Source: Catenulispora sp. GP43
GTDB lineage: Bacteria > Actinomycetota > Actinomycetes > Streptomycetales > Catenulisporaceae
Direction: 5' to 3'
DNA length: 64,000 bases
Assembly (NCBI RefSeq): GCF_041260665.1
Contig: NZ_JBGCCT010000023.1
Location: forward strand, 124,001 to 188,000
Below the pieces are notes generated by a model. That model worked only from the letters and a program-made list of their open reading frames with translations. It had not been told where the DNA came from and made no database searches. Position numbers and translations under genes: made by a program. Below are positions 55,708 to 63,640 of the stretch, one piece after another. Positions within the stretch are counted from its first letter, which is position 1, and each line of letters opens with the position of its first letter.

Positions 55708-55796
55708 GGGCCGCCGTTCGCCCGATGGGGTCAAGGGCCGTGACCGGGCGGCGGCGAGGGCGGTTGGGCGCCTTGAGCTGATCGGAAGGAACCCTC

Positions 55797-56039
55797 ATGC
55801 GCAAGATCGCAAGCTTGGCCGCGCTGACCCTGTGCGTCGTCGCCGGCGGAGCCTCGGCCGCGAGTGCCGACGTCAGCATCGGCCCCCTCCCCCTCGGCCC
55901 GGACGCCACCACCGCGCCGCCGGCCCCCGGGACGCTGACCTTCGCGAAGACCTGGTGCGGCGCGCCGTGGCTGTGGTCGCAGCAGCAGCCCGGGGCGGAC
56001 TGCACCGCGCAGCACGACGGCGGCGCGCCGGCGCAGTAG
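55797..56039 (+). CDS. Small secreted peptide with two cysteines
   Basis: An 80-residue protein, GGAAGGAA before the ATG. Signal peptide (about 1-24, IASLAALTLCVVAGGASA-A), then a mature peptide of about 55 residues with two Cys (WCGAPW and ADCTAQ) that could pair, and Pro/Ala-rich ends. Codon use is genome-like. It lies 90 bp after the sedolisin gene, in the same direction, and might be cotranscribed. No family recognised; possibly a small envelope or signalling peptide. Confidence 0.75.
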   Translation: MRKIASLAALTLCVVAGGASAASADVSIGPLPLGPDATTAPPAPGTLTFAKTWCGAPWLWSQQQPGADCTAQHDGGAPAQ

Positions 56040-56143
56040 GCAGGGCAGTGAGCAGGAGCTGAGCCAGCACTGAGCACCAAGGACCGAGGATGAGGTCGCC
56101 GACGCCGAAACGCGTCGGCGGCCCGTGTTCCGGGGCGCCGCCC

Positions 56144-56599
56144 TCACCGCGGCAGCCAGGCCTCCGGCGACTCCGCCATCCGGCGCACATGCGCCGGCAG
56201 CTTCCCGCTGAGCACGTGCGCGAGGCTGGTCTCGTCGAGCACCTTGCGCAGCGCCGCACGCGCCGCGACCCACACGTCCGACAGGTGCTCGGCGGCGTTG
56301 CTGTATTCGGTCTCGTGCGGGCGCAGCCCCCGGACCTCGGCCAGCGGCCCGTCGACGGCGCGGATCACCTGGCCGATGGAGATGGCCGAGGCCGGGCGGG
56401 CCAGGCTGTAGCCGCCCTCGGCGCCGCGGTGGCTGCGGATCAGGTCGGCGCGGCGCAGCTCGACCAGGATGGATTCGACGAACTTGCGCGGCAGGCCCTG
56501 GTGGTCGATCAGGACCGTGGACTTCACCAGGTCCGGACCGTGGGCCGCGAGCTCGAGCATCACCCGGACCGCGTAGTCGGCTTTTGCTGAGATCTGCAC
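56144..56599 (-). CDS. Rrf2-family regulator without cysteines
   Basis: A 151-residue Rrf2 protein: QISAKADYAVRVMLELA at the start, the HTH with LPRKFVESILVELRRADLI, and a wing HRGAEGGYSLARPAS. It contains no Cys, so it cannot bind an Fe-S cluster like NsrR or IscR; it belongs with the Cys-independent (CymR-like) members. GTG at 56599 places the start where the family begins. The gene lies alone, 86 bp after the DUF1684 gene in the same direction. Target and signal unknown. Confidence 0.9.
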   Translation of the reverse strand: MQISAKADYAVRVMLELAAHGPDLVKSTVLIDHQGLPRKFVESILVELRRADLIRSHRGAEGGYSLARPASAISIGQVIRAVDGPLAEVRGLRPHETEYSNAAEHLSDVWVAARAALRKVLDETSLAHVLSGKLPAHVRRMAESPEAWLPR

Positions 56600-56685
56600 G
56601 CTGCCGATGCTAACAGCCGATAAACCCATCGGTTCCATGGGAATTGACGGACCGGGGCCGCTCGCGGCCGGGCACCGCGGTCCGG

Positions 56686-57501
56686 TCAGGAGCGGGCCTC
56701 GCGCCGCTTCTCGCCGGCGGCCACGGCCAGCTCCAGCCGGTTGCCGACCGGCGGCACCGGGCAGATGAAGTGGTCGCTGAAGGCGCACGGCGGCAGCTGC
56801 GCGCGGTTGAAATCCAGGACCGTGGTGCTGGTTCCCGGCTGCGGGGCCGGGACCGCGAGCTGGCGGAAGCCGAAGGTGTCGGGCCCGTTGGTGGCGTCGC
56901 CGAACGTCACGTCGAAGCCCCCGTCGGCGGTCGCCGTCGCGGCGAGTCGGTACTGGTTGTCCTCGTGCTCGAAGACGAGGTCGCCGTCCAGGGCCAGCCC
57001 GCGCTGCCTGCCGTCGGCGTTCAGCACCCGCTCGATATGGCCGTGGACGTAGGGCTCATACCGCGCCGCGAAGATCAGCGCGGGATCGAAGGAGAAACGC
57101 TCGATCCGCGCGAAGCCGGTGCGGTTCTCGGACTCGGGGTCGTAGACCCGCACCGCGAGTACGCCCTCGCGGATGATCGGCACCAGCTTGCGGCCATGGT
57201 GGAACAGCACCGTCGGATCCGGAGCGAGGTCGGGGTTCAGCAGCCGGACGCCGTCGACCGGGACGCCCTCGACGAGCAGCTCCTCGGCGGGCTCGGCGGT
57301 GAGCCGCACCCGGTCGCCGTCGGCGGCCCACAGGCCCGGCAGCCCCTCGATCGGGGCCGCCGGGCCCTCGTCCAGCCAGTGCGTCGCGACCAGGGCCAGC
57401 ACGCCGTGTTCGGCGGAGACGGACGCGTCGCGTTTGTCGGCCCACTGAATCCATTCCGCCGCTGCGGCGGCGAACGTCGTGGTCGGCTCCGTCTCGGTCA
57501 T
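56686..57501 (-). CDS. DUF1684 protein
   Basis: A 271-residue cytoplasmic protein of the DUF1684 family: KRDASVSAEHGVLALVATHWL near the start, GRKLVPIIREGVLAVRVYDPES, then RIERFSFDPAL, and the closing FNRAQLPPCAFSDHFICPVPPVGNRL with conserved Cys. ATG at 57501 has GGGAG 7 bases upstream. The fold is predicted beta-rich; function unknown. It probably shares a transcript with the Rrf2 gene downstream. Confidence 0.87.
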   Translation of the reverse strand: MTETEPTTTFAAAAAEWIQWADKRDASVSAEHGVLALVATHWLDEGPAAPIEGLPGLWAADGDRVRLTAEPAEELLVEGVPVDGVRLLNPDLAPDPTVLFHHGRKLVPIIREGVLAVRVYDPESENRTGFARIERFSFDPALIFAARYEPYVHGHIERVLNADGRQRGLALDGDLVFEHEDNQYRLAATATADGGFDVTFGDATNGPDTFGFRQLAVPAPQPGTSTTVLDFNRAQLPPCAFSDHFICPVPPVGNRLELAVAAGEKRREARS

Positions 57502-57617
57502 GCTGGACTCCCTAGCTTCCCTATGGGCATTGCCTTGGTGAGGCAACATCCGGGAAAGCTACAGGTATTCCGTCGGCGGACCACTGCCTGCCCACCGTCC
57601 GGCCGCGGCGCGTCTCA

Positions 57618-58547
57618 TCAGCCGTGCGTCACGCAGGCGTTCGCCTTGTTGGACCACAGGCCCTGCACGTCGAACTTGCCCGTCGTCAGCGTCTCGTAGG
57701 CGTCCAGGTTCACACACTCGTCGCCGATCTCGCCGTTGGCGGTGTTGTTCCAGCCGTCGGTCGGCCAGAAGTCGGTGACGGTCTCGGCGTACTCGTGGGT
57801 CTCGGTGGACTCGATGCCGGAGAGCAGGCGGCCGTCGGTGAGCGTGGTGCACGCGCCCGCGCCCATGTCCGGCACGTAAGGCATGTTCGTGTACGCGAGC
57901 TTGCCGTAGCTGGTGCTGGTGAAGTCGTGCCAGGCGCAGAAGCCGCTGTTCGGGAAGCCGTCGGGGTGGGTGCCGGTGGCGGACAGGACGACGTACTGCG
58001 CGTTGAGGTTCGGCGTCTGGGTCTTGTTGCCGAAGTGCCCGGCGGCCTTGCTGGCCTCGGAGGCGATCTGGGCCTGCGTGGCGTTCGCCGGGGCGGCCGC
58101 GGCGTTGTCGAACCAGACCCCGCCGAGGATCGAGGAACCGGGGTGCTTGACGAACGTCGCCGTGGACGGGCACGTCGTGGTGCCGACCTTGGCGTTCTCG
58201 CAGTACTGCGTGAGGATCGTGCCCCACGTGTCGTCGGCGCCGTACAGGCCCTTGAACATGTTCTGCATGTCAGGGGCGACGCCCGCCGGGTCCTTGGACC
58301 ACTGGGACCCCCAGAAAACGAGGTACACCTTGGGGGTCGGCGACACGACGCCGGACTTGCCGTTGGTCTGCAACGAGAGCGTCTCGCCGCTGGCGGCCGG
58401 GACGGCGGCCCGGGTCGCGCCCTTGGCGATGGGCTTGGCGCCGAAGTGGCTCGCACCGGCCGCCGAGGACGTCGATATCGACATCATCGACATCGTGAAG
58501 GCGGTGGCGGCGGCAGCGGTGAGCGCGGCCATACGGATCGTGCGCAT
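57618..58547 (-). CDS. Secreted protein with HExxE motif, possible metalloprotease
   Basis: A 309-residue exported protein. Signal peptide (about 1-30, MAALTAAAATAFTMSMMS), then VYLVFWGSQWSKDP, CAWHDF and HEYAETVTDFWPTDGW, with a Gly-Glu-Ile-Gly-Asp-Glu-Cys segment. HEYAE is not the classical HExxH but could supply metal ligands; similar secreted actinobacterial proteins carry H-E-x-A-E-x-x-T-D. Several Cys pairs fit an extracellular protein. ATG at 58547 with AAGGAG just upstream. The ribosome site is inside a leader hairpin. Confidence 0.7.
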   Translation of the reverse strand: MRTIRMAALTAAAATAFTMSMMSISTSSAAGASHFGAKPIAKGATRAAVPAASGETLSLQTNGKSGVVSPTPKVYLVFWGSQWSKDPAGVAPDMQNMFKGLYGADDTWGTILTQYCENAKVGTTTCPSTATFVKHPGSSILGGVWFDNAAAAPANATQAQIASEASKAAGHFGNKTQTPNLNAQYVVLSATGTHPDGFPNSGFCAWHDFTSTSYGKLAYTNMPYVPDMGAGACTTLTDGRLLSGIESTETHEYAETVTDFWPTDGWNNTANGEIGDECVNLDAYETLTTGKFDVQGLWSNKANACVTHG

Positions 58548-58553
58548 GGGTCT

Positions 58554-58594
58554 CCTTCGTGGGGTGGCAGCGGGCCGATCGGGCCCCACGAAGG
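58554..58594. promoter_or_regulatory. Leader hairpin covering the ribosome site of the HExxE protein gene
   Basis: CCTTCGTGGGG (58554-58564) and its exact complement (58584-58594) form an 11-bp stem in the minus-strand leader. On the mRNA the 3' arm overlaps AAGGAG, the ribosome site of the gene starting at 58547. This is the second such arrangement near a secreted-protein gene. Confidence 0.65.
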
Positions 58595-58658
58595 AATGTG
58601 CTGGAATATCAGAGTTCTGTAAATATTCGCTTGAGTAAAGCTCAAGTCAACGGAAAAA

Positions 58659-58695
58659 GCCCGCCGTCCAAGGGGATTCCTCGGACGCCGGGCTC
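58659..58695 (-). terminator. Intrinsic terminator of the CWB2 enzyme gene
   Basis: A 12-bp stem with one mismatch (58659-58670 and 58684-58695). On the minus strand it is followed by TTTTTCCG, a rare true T-tract here. It lies 24 bp after the stop at 58720. Confidence 0.8.
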
Positions 58696-58719
58696 CGTGT
58701 CGCTACAGGGAGAAGAGCG

Positions 58720-61233
58720 TCAGCGCTTCTCGACACCGCCGACCGCATGCGCGATCTGGTCCATGACCACCTGCTTGATGGCCACCGGACCGCCGAACAG
58801 CGCGACCGCGGACAGCTGGCTGCGCATCCCGCTCAGCAGGCCGGTGTCCGCCGGGGCCAGGACCGTCGGCGCCGTCAGCAGCAGCGGCTCGTTGGCGTTG
58901 GCCATGTACGCGCCGCCGGTGAGGGCGTCCGCGAAGGACATGCCGGTCGCGATGCCGAACTGGGTCACCGGCATGTCGGCGGCGAACCGCGCGGCCACCG
59001 CCGCGGCGGTCCCGTACCGGTCCTGGCCCATCAGCGCGTGCGACTGGCCGCCCAGGTACTTGGTCGCCGTGACCGCCGCACCGCCCACCGCGTTGAGGTG
59101 GAAGGCCGGGTCCGGGGCCCCGTTCTTGCGCTGGGCGCCGGCGATGTAGGCCTTGGTGCCCGGGTCCAGCGTGTTGCCGTTGGACAGCAGAATCGCGTTG
59201 CCCTCGTCGGCGGCCAGCGGGCCGGCGGCCAGGGCGTCGGCGAAGTCCAGGCCGGTGGCGACCACGACCTGGTGCGGGGAGCCCATGCCCTGCTGCGCGA
59301 TCTGCAGCGAGGTCTGGAAGCGGTCCGAGCCGCCGAAGCGCACGACGTTGTAGCCCATGCCCTGCAGCTGCTGCTGCACCTTCGGCGAGACCGCCTGGTT
59401 GCCGCCGAGGATGTAGACCGTCTTGCCCCTGGGCAGGACCCGCCGGATCTCGTTGGCGGTCAACGGGTTCAGCGACGTCGGCTCGGTCAGCAGCAGCGGA
59501 CCGCGGTCCCGCTTGGCCAGCGGCGTGCCGGCCAGCGCGTCCGGGAAGTTGTCGCCGCGCGCCAGCACCACGGAGTCGGCGATCGCCCGGGGCGTGTTGT
59601 CGCCGCCGGCGTTGGACCACTGGGCCTGCGACACCGCGACGCCGGTCCCGTAGCGGTCGCTGCCGGCCAGCCGCGAGACGGCGGTCGGCTGCGGCGCCGG
59701 GACGTTCGGCGGGGTCGGGGTGCCGGAGTTGTCGAAGCAGGCCTGGCTGCGGTGGTTCAGGAACTCCGCCATGTAGGCCTGCGCGGAGATCTGGCCGATC
59801 CGCTGCTCGGCCCCCACGTAGGAGTTCTCGGCCTGGCTGGCCGGCGTGGTGACCGGGTTCCACGGAACGTAGGTCTGGCCGGTGTTGAACCGGTTCTGCA
59901 GACCGATCTCGGCCTGCAGGTGGGTGGCCGCGTTCGTGTTCGCGGTCGGCGCCAGGCCGTAGGTGCCGACCAGGGCGTCGAAGGACCCGTAGTAGTCCGG
60001 GAACTGCAGGCCCCAGTCGTTGCCCTGCGGGTAGTTGATCTGCGGGTTCGTCTCCGACTCGTAGATCGGGTGGCCGTCCTTGTTGGAGAAGGCCGGGGTC
60101 ACGTACTGGCTGAGGTTGTTCGGGTCCGGGGCGTACTTGTACGTCGTCACACTCGTCAGCGCGTTGTAGACCAGGCCGACGTTGTCCTTCACGGCCTGCG
60201 GCGCGCACCGGCCGGCCAGCTGGAAGGTGGCGACCTGCTGCAGCGACTGGTCCAGCGCCGTCATGTACACCGGGTGCAGGATGTTGTGGTTCTGCACGGT
60301 TCCGTCGGGCTGCACGTTCCAGCCCTGCAGCCACTGGTTCAGCTGACGGCCGTTGACCACGTCCGAGCTGGACAGGTCGGCCTGCGTGGCGGTGTCCGCG
60401 ATCAGCAGGTCCTCGTTGCGGCGCTGCCACTTCGCGGCGTTCGGGTGGTTCGGCATCATCGCCACGGCCAGCCCGAGCAGCTGCGCGGCGTAGTTGTCCT
60501 CCTCGGCCTTGGTGTCGCCGGGGGTGACGTCGGTGCCGCCCTTGTTGTACTGGTACAGCTGCTGACTGCCGTTGTCCGAGGTCAGGAAGACGTCGTTGCC
60601 GCTGGTCAGGTGGTTCGCCTCGTCGGCCAGCATGCGCGCCACGTCGTCGCGCTCGGAGGGCGAGAGCTTGTCCCAGACCAGCCAGGCCGCCTGGCCGGTG
60701 TAGAACGCCCACAGCGGCGACTGCCAGCTGTTGCCCCACGTCGACACCCCGGCCAGGGAGTTGTTCGCGTAGTAGCGGTGGGCCAGCGAGCGCACCATGG
60801 TGGCCGCGCGGTTCTCGGCCTCGTCCGCGCTGATCCCGGAGGCGCCGGCGTCCCAGTCGCCCAGCTTGACGGACGTCGCGATGGACAGCGCCGCCATGCC
60901 CGGAAGGCGGAAGGTCTGCTCGGGGACGGCCCCGGGGATGTCCAGGTTCAGATAGCCGTCGGAAGCAAGGCTGTTGTTGTACGTGCTCGTGTACCAGCTG
61001 GTCGCCAGATACCGCGAGGAGTTGCGCAGGACCTGCGCGAGCTGAGCGCTCACCTGGTCCGTCGGCGCGCTTCCGGAGAACTGCCCGGGGTTGATCGCCA
61101 CCACGTCCGACCCGGAGGCGGAGACCGTGATGCTCGCGGCTGAGGCGCCGGGTGCCGAGACGACGCTACCGCCGAAGGCCGCCCCCGCCACCACGAGACT
61201 CGATATGACCGATATTTCGCGCTTGCGGCCCAT
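58720..61233 (-). CDS. Secreted CWB2 protein with a large N-terminal helical domain
   Basis: An 837-residue exoprotein. Signal peptide (about 1-33, ISSLVVAGAAFGGSVVSA), then a 500-residue mostly helical domain (YYANNSLAGVSTWGNSWQSPLW, then QWLQGWNVQPDGTVQNHNILHP) that resembles an alpha/alpha-toroid polysaccharide-processing enzyme. A linker (TPTPPNVPAPQPT) leads to three CWB2 repeats (about 550-837; SRLAGSDRYGTGVAVS, LARGDNFPDAL, YILGGNQAVS). The toroid could cleave a wall or soil polysaccharide, with CWB2 keeping it on the wall; that is inference. AAGGAG before ATG. Confidence 0.85.
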   Translation of the reverse strand: MGRKREISVISSLVVAGAAFGGSVVSAPGASAASITVSASGSDVVAINPGQFSGSAPTDQVSAQLAQVLRNSSRYLATSWYTSTYNNSLASDGYLNLDIPGAVPEQTFRLPGMAALSIATSVKLGDWDAGASGISADEAENRAATMVRSLAHRYYANNSLAGVSTWGNSWQSPLWAFYTGQAAWLVWDKLSPSERDDVARMLADEANHLTSGNDVFLTSDNGSQQLYQYNKGGTDVTPGDTKAEEDNYAAQLLGLAVAMMPNHPNAAKWQRRNEDLLIADTATQADLSSSDVVNGRQLNQWLQGWNVQPDGTVQNHNILHPVYMTALDQSLQQVATFQLAGRCAPQAVKDNVGLVYNALTSVTTYKYAPDPNNLSQYVTPAFSNKDGHPIYESETNPQINYPQGNDWGLQFPDYYGSFDALVGTYGLAPTANTNAATHLQAEIGLQNRFNTGQTYVPWNPVTTPASQAENSYVGAEQRIGQISAQAYMAEFLNHRSQACFDNSGTPTPPNVPAPQPTAVSRLAGSDRYGTGVAVSQAQWSNAGGDNTPRAIADSVVLARGDNFPDALAGTPLAKRDRGPLLLTEPTSLNPLTANEIRRVLPRGKTVYILGGNQAVSPKVQQQLQGMGYNVVRFGGSDRFQTSLQIAQQGMGSPHQVVVATGLDFADALAAGPLAADEGNAILLSNGNTLDPGTKAYIAGAQRKNGAPDPAFHLNAVGGAAVTATKYLGGQSHALMGQDRYGTAAAVAARFAADMPVTQFGIATGMSFADALTGGAYMANANEPLLLTAPTVLAPADTGLLSGMRSQLSAVALFGGPVAIKQVVMDQIAHAVGGVEKR

Positions 61234-61277
61234 GTAAGACTCCTTGCGTATTCAATGCCTCCGGGAGCCTACGCGAA

Positions 61278-61307
61278 CTGCCCCGGGCCTGAGCAGGCCC
61301 GGGGCAG
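61278..61307. terminator. Intrinsic terminator
   Basis: A perfect 13-bp inverted repeat (61278-61290 and 61295-61307) with a GAGC loop, followed by TATTTTG on the + strand. No + gene precedes it; it may stop read-through toward the ino1 side or insulate the CWB2 promoter. Confidence 0.6.
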
Positions 61308-61358
61308 TATTTTGAGGCGTAAATCTTCTACGGCCTATGGTCTAGACGACTAGACAAA

Positions 61359-61387
61359 CCGAGGTCCGGCATGCTGCGGGACCTCGG
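61359..61387 (-). terminator. ino1 terminator
   Basis: CCGAGGTCC and its complement GGACCTCGG (61359-61367 and 61379-61387) lie 28 bp after the ino1 stop and are followed by TTTGTC on the minus strand. A TCTAG-N4-CTAGA dyad lies just beyond (61341-61354). Confidence 0.65.
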
Positions 61388-61414
61388 GTTGTCAGGCCTT
61401 GGACCAGAGGTGGA

Positions 61415-62494
61415 TCAGCGCTCGACTTCGCCCTTGATGAACTTCTCGACCGCGTCGCGCGCCTCGTCGTCGAAGTACTGCACCGGCGGGGACTTCATGA
61501 AGTAGGACGAGGCCGACAGGATCGGGCCGCCGATGCCGCGGTCCATGGCGATCTTCGCGCAGCGCACCGCGTCGATGATGACGCCGGCGGAGTTCGGGGA
61601 GTCCCAGACCTCGAGCTTGTACTCCAGGTTCAGCGGGACGTCGCCGAACGCGCGGCCCTCGAGGCGCACGTACGCCCACTTGCGGTCGTCCAGCCAGGCC
61701 ACGTAGTCCGACGGGCCGATGTGCACGTTGCCGGCGCCGAGGTCGTGGGACAGCTGCGAGGTCACGGCCTGGGTCTTGGAGATCTTCTTGGACTCCAGGC
61801 GCTCGCGCTCGAGCATGTTCATGAAGTCCATGTTGCCGCCGACGTTCAGCTGCATGGTGCGGTCCAGCACGACGCCGCGGTCCTCGAACAGCTTGGCCAG
61901 CACGCGGTGCGTGATGGTCGCGCCGACCTGGGACTTGATGTCGTCGCCGACGATCGGCACGCCGGCGGCCTCGAACTTGTCCGCCCACTCCTTGGTGCCG
62001 GCGATGAAGACCGGCAGCGCGTTCACGAACGCCACCTTGGCGTCGATCGCGACCTGCGCGTAGTACTCCACGGCGCTCTGCGAGCCGACCGGCAGGTAGC
62101 AGACCAGGACGTCGGCCTTGGCGGCCTTCAACGCGGCGACCATGTCCACCGGCTCGGCGTCGGACTCCACGATGGTCTGGCGGTAGTACTTGCCCAGGCC
62201 GTCGTTGGTGTGGCCGCGCTGCACGGTCACGCCGGTCGGCGGGACGTCGGCGATCTTGATGGTGTTGTTCTCGCTGGCGCCGATGGCGTCGGCCAGGTCC
62301 AGGCCCACCTTCTTGGCGTCGACGTCGAACGCGGCCACGAACTCCAGGTCGCTGACGTGGTAGGGGCCGAACTGGACGTGCATCAGGCCGGGGACCTTGG
62401 CGTTGGGGTCGGCGTCCTTGTAGTACTCGACGCCCTGCACCAGCGAGGCGGCGCAGTTACCGACGCCGATGATCGCTACTCGAACCGAACCCAT
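61415..62494 (-). CDS. ino1: Inositol-3-phosphate synthase
   Basis: A 359-residue NAD-dependent enzyme, with [16 protein letters not shown] as the dinucleotide loop and the actinobacterial-type MIPS body ([25 protein letters not shown]). It converts glucose-6-phosphate to 1L-myo-inositol-1-phosphate, the first step to mycothiol and phosphatidylinositol. The ATG at 62494 has AAGGAG at 9 bases; an ATG at 62512 precedes that site and is excluded. It is 127 bp downstream of padR on the same strand, as in Streptomyces. Confidence 0.96.
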   Translation of the reverse strand: MGSVRVAIIGVGNCAASLVQGVEYYKDADPNAKVPGLMHVQFGPYHVSDLEFVAAFDVDAKKVGLDLADAIGASENNTIKIADVPPTGVTVQRGHTNDGLGKYYRQTIVESDAEPVDMVAALKAAKADVLVCYLPVGSQSAVEYYAQVAIDAKVAFVNALPVFIAGTKEWADKFEAAGVPIVGDDIKSQVGATITHRVLAKLFEDRGVVLDRTMQLNVGGNMDFMNMLERERLESKKISKTQAVTSQLSHDLGAGNVHIGPSDYVAWLDDRKWAYVRLEGRAFGDVPLNLEYKLEVWDSPNSAGVIIDAVRCAKIAMDRGIGGPILSASSYFMKSPPVQYFDDEARDAVEKFIKGEVER

Positions 62495-62621
62495 GAACGG
62501 TTTCTCCTTCATCTGCCGCGCCCGGGGGAAACGGGCACGTTGTTTCCTGCTTTATGGAAATGGGGACAGTGGCCGGCCGGCTTCGACCGGGCCTCGGGTA
62601 TGACCTCCCTGCGCCGGGGCG

Positions 62622-63227
62622 CTAGGAGGGCCGGGGCTCCGGGGAGCCTTGCTGGGGTTGCTGTTGCGGTGGCGCCGGAAACGCCTGCTCGTGCTCGGTC
62701 CTGATGAGCTCGTTGAGCCATCTGACCTCGCGCTCGGTGCTCTCCAGGCCGTGCCGCTGGAGCTCCAGGGTGTAGGAGTCCAGCCGGTCGCGGCTGCGGG
62801 CGAGCGAGCCCCGCACCGCTTCCATCCGCTCCTCCAGACGGCTGCGCCGCCCCTCGAGGATGCGGATCCGGACGCCGGCGTTGGTCCGCCCGAAGAACGC
62901 GAAGTGGACGCCGAAGTTGTCGTCCTCCCACGCCGCCGATCCGGAGGTCGTCATGAGCTCCTGGAACCGCTCCTTGCCCTCCGCGGTCAGCTTGTAGCTG
63001 ATCTTGGCCCGGCGCGAGGCGGCGACGTTGGCGGTCGCGGTGTCGTCCTCGGCGATCCAGCCGCGGGCGACCAGGTCCTTCAGGCAGGGGTACAGCGTCC
63101 CGTAGGACAGCGCGCGGAAGGCGCCGAGCTGCACGTTGAGCTGACGGCGCAGCTCGTAGCCATGCATCGGGTGCTCGTGGAGCAGCCCGAGGACGGCCAG
63201 TTCCAGGATCTGGGACCGCTTCGCCAT
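62622..63227 (-). CDS. PadR-family regulator next to ino1
   Basis: A 201-residue protein. The N-terminal winged HTH (LELAVLGLLHEHPMHGYELRRQL, then LSYGTLYPCLKDLVARGWI) is classic PadR; the C-terminal long helical arm (RILEGRRSRLEERMEAVRGSL) is the dimer region. The tail is Pro/Gln-rich. AAGGAG before ATG. It probably controls itself, ino1 and perhaps the divergent penicillin-binding protein gene through the repeats at 63304-63365. Confidence 0.93.
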   Translation of the reverse strand: MAKRSQILELAVLGLLHEHPMHGYELRRQLNVQLGAFRALSYGTLYPCLKDLVARGWIAEDDTATANVAASRRAKISYKLTAEGKERFQELMTTSGSAAWEDDNFGVHFAFFGRTNAGVRIRILEGRRSRLEERMEAVRGSLARSRDRLDSYTLELQRHGLESTEREVRWLNELIRTEHEQAFPAPPQQQPQQGSPEPRPS

Positions 63228-63303
63228 CGCTGCTCCTTCCTTCACCGACCGTGCGCGCCGTACGGTTCGTACGCCGCCGCCTGCTTTATCCATCGACATC
63301 GCC

Positions 63304-63365
63304 GATACATCGGGGGGATACACCAACTCGATACAGCCGCTCGATGTATCGCTCCGATACATCGA
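63304..63365. promoter_or_regulatory. 13-bp-phased GATACA repeat array upstream of padR
   Basis: GATACA starts at 63304, 63317, 63330 and 63356, and the related GATGTA at 63343, so five units lie on a 13-bp grid. The last two units also form an 11-bp inverted repeat (TCGATGTATCG-ctc-CGATACATCGA, 63341-63365). The array lies between padR (start 63227) and the divergent PBP gene. Confidence 0.75.
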
Positions 63366-63505
63366 GACGTTAGCGGGTGCCTGCCGCCCCGCACAAGTCC
63401 CCAGGTTGCCGGGGCGAATCGGACACATCCCCGCCAGTCGCACTGTCCGCATGGGTCCGTGGCGTACCCTGTGCCTCTAGCGCGTCCGGGGCGGGGCGGG
63501 ATCGC

Positions 63506-63583
63506 AACCGGCTGACCGGTTTCGGGCGTCTCCGCGAGCAAGCCGGTGCATGGCGGTTTCCCACCCGCCGTTCGCCGGCGGGC
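63506..63583 (+). promoter_or_regulatory. Structured leader of the penicillin-binding protein gene
   Basis: Two small hairpins, AACCGG-CTGA-CCGGTT (63506-63521) and CCCGCCG-N5-CGGCGGG (63565-63583), lie in the leader before the start at 63641. No known riboswitch motif is recognised. Confidence 0.35.
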
Positions 63584-63640
63584 AATGGGGCGCGCGGCAG
63601 ACGTGGCTCCACAGAGGACTCAGGTGAGGCGGACCGAGGT

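Noticed and set aside
63480-63640. A c-di-AMP (ydaO-type) riboswitch before the PBP gene
   Set aside because: The leader has hairpins but I could not match the conserved motifs of that class.
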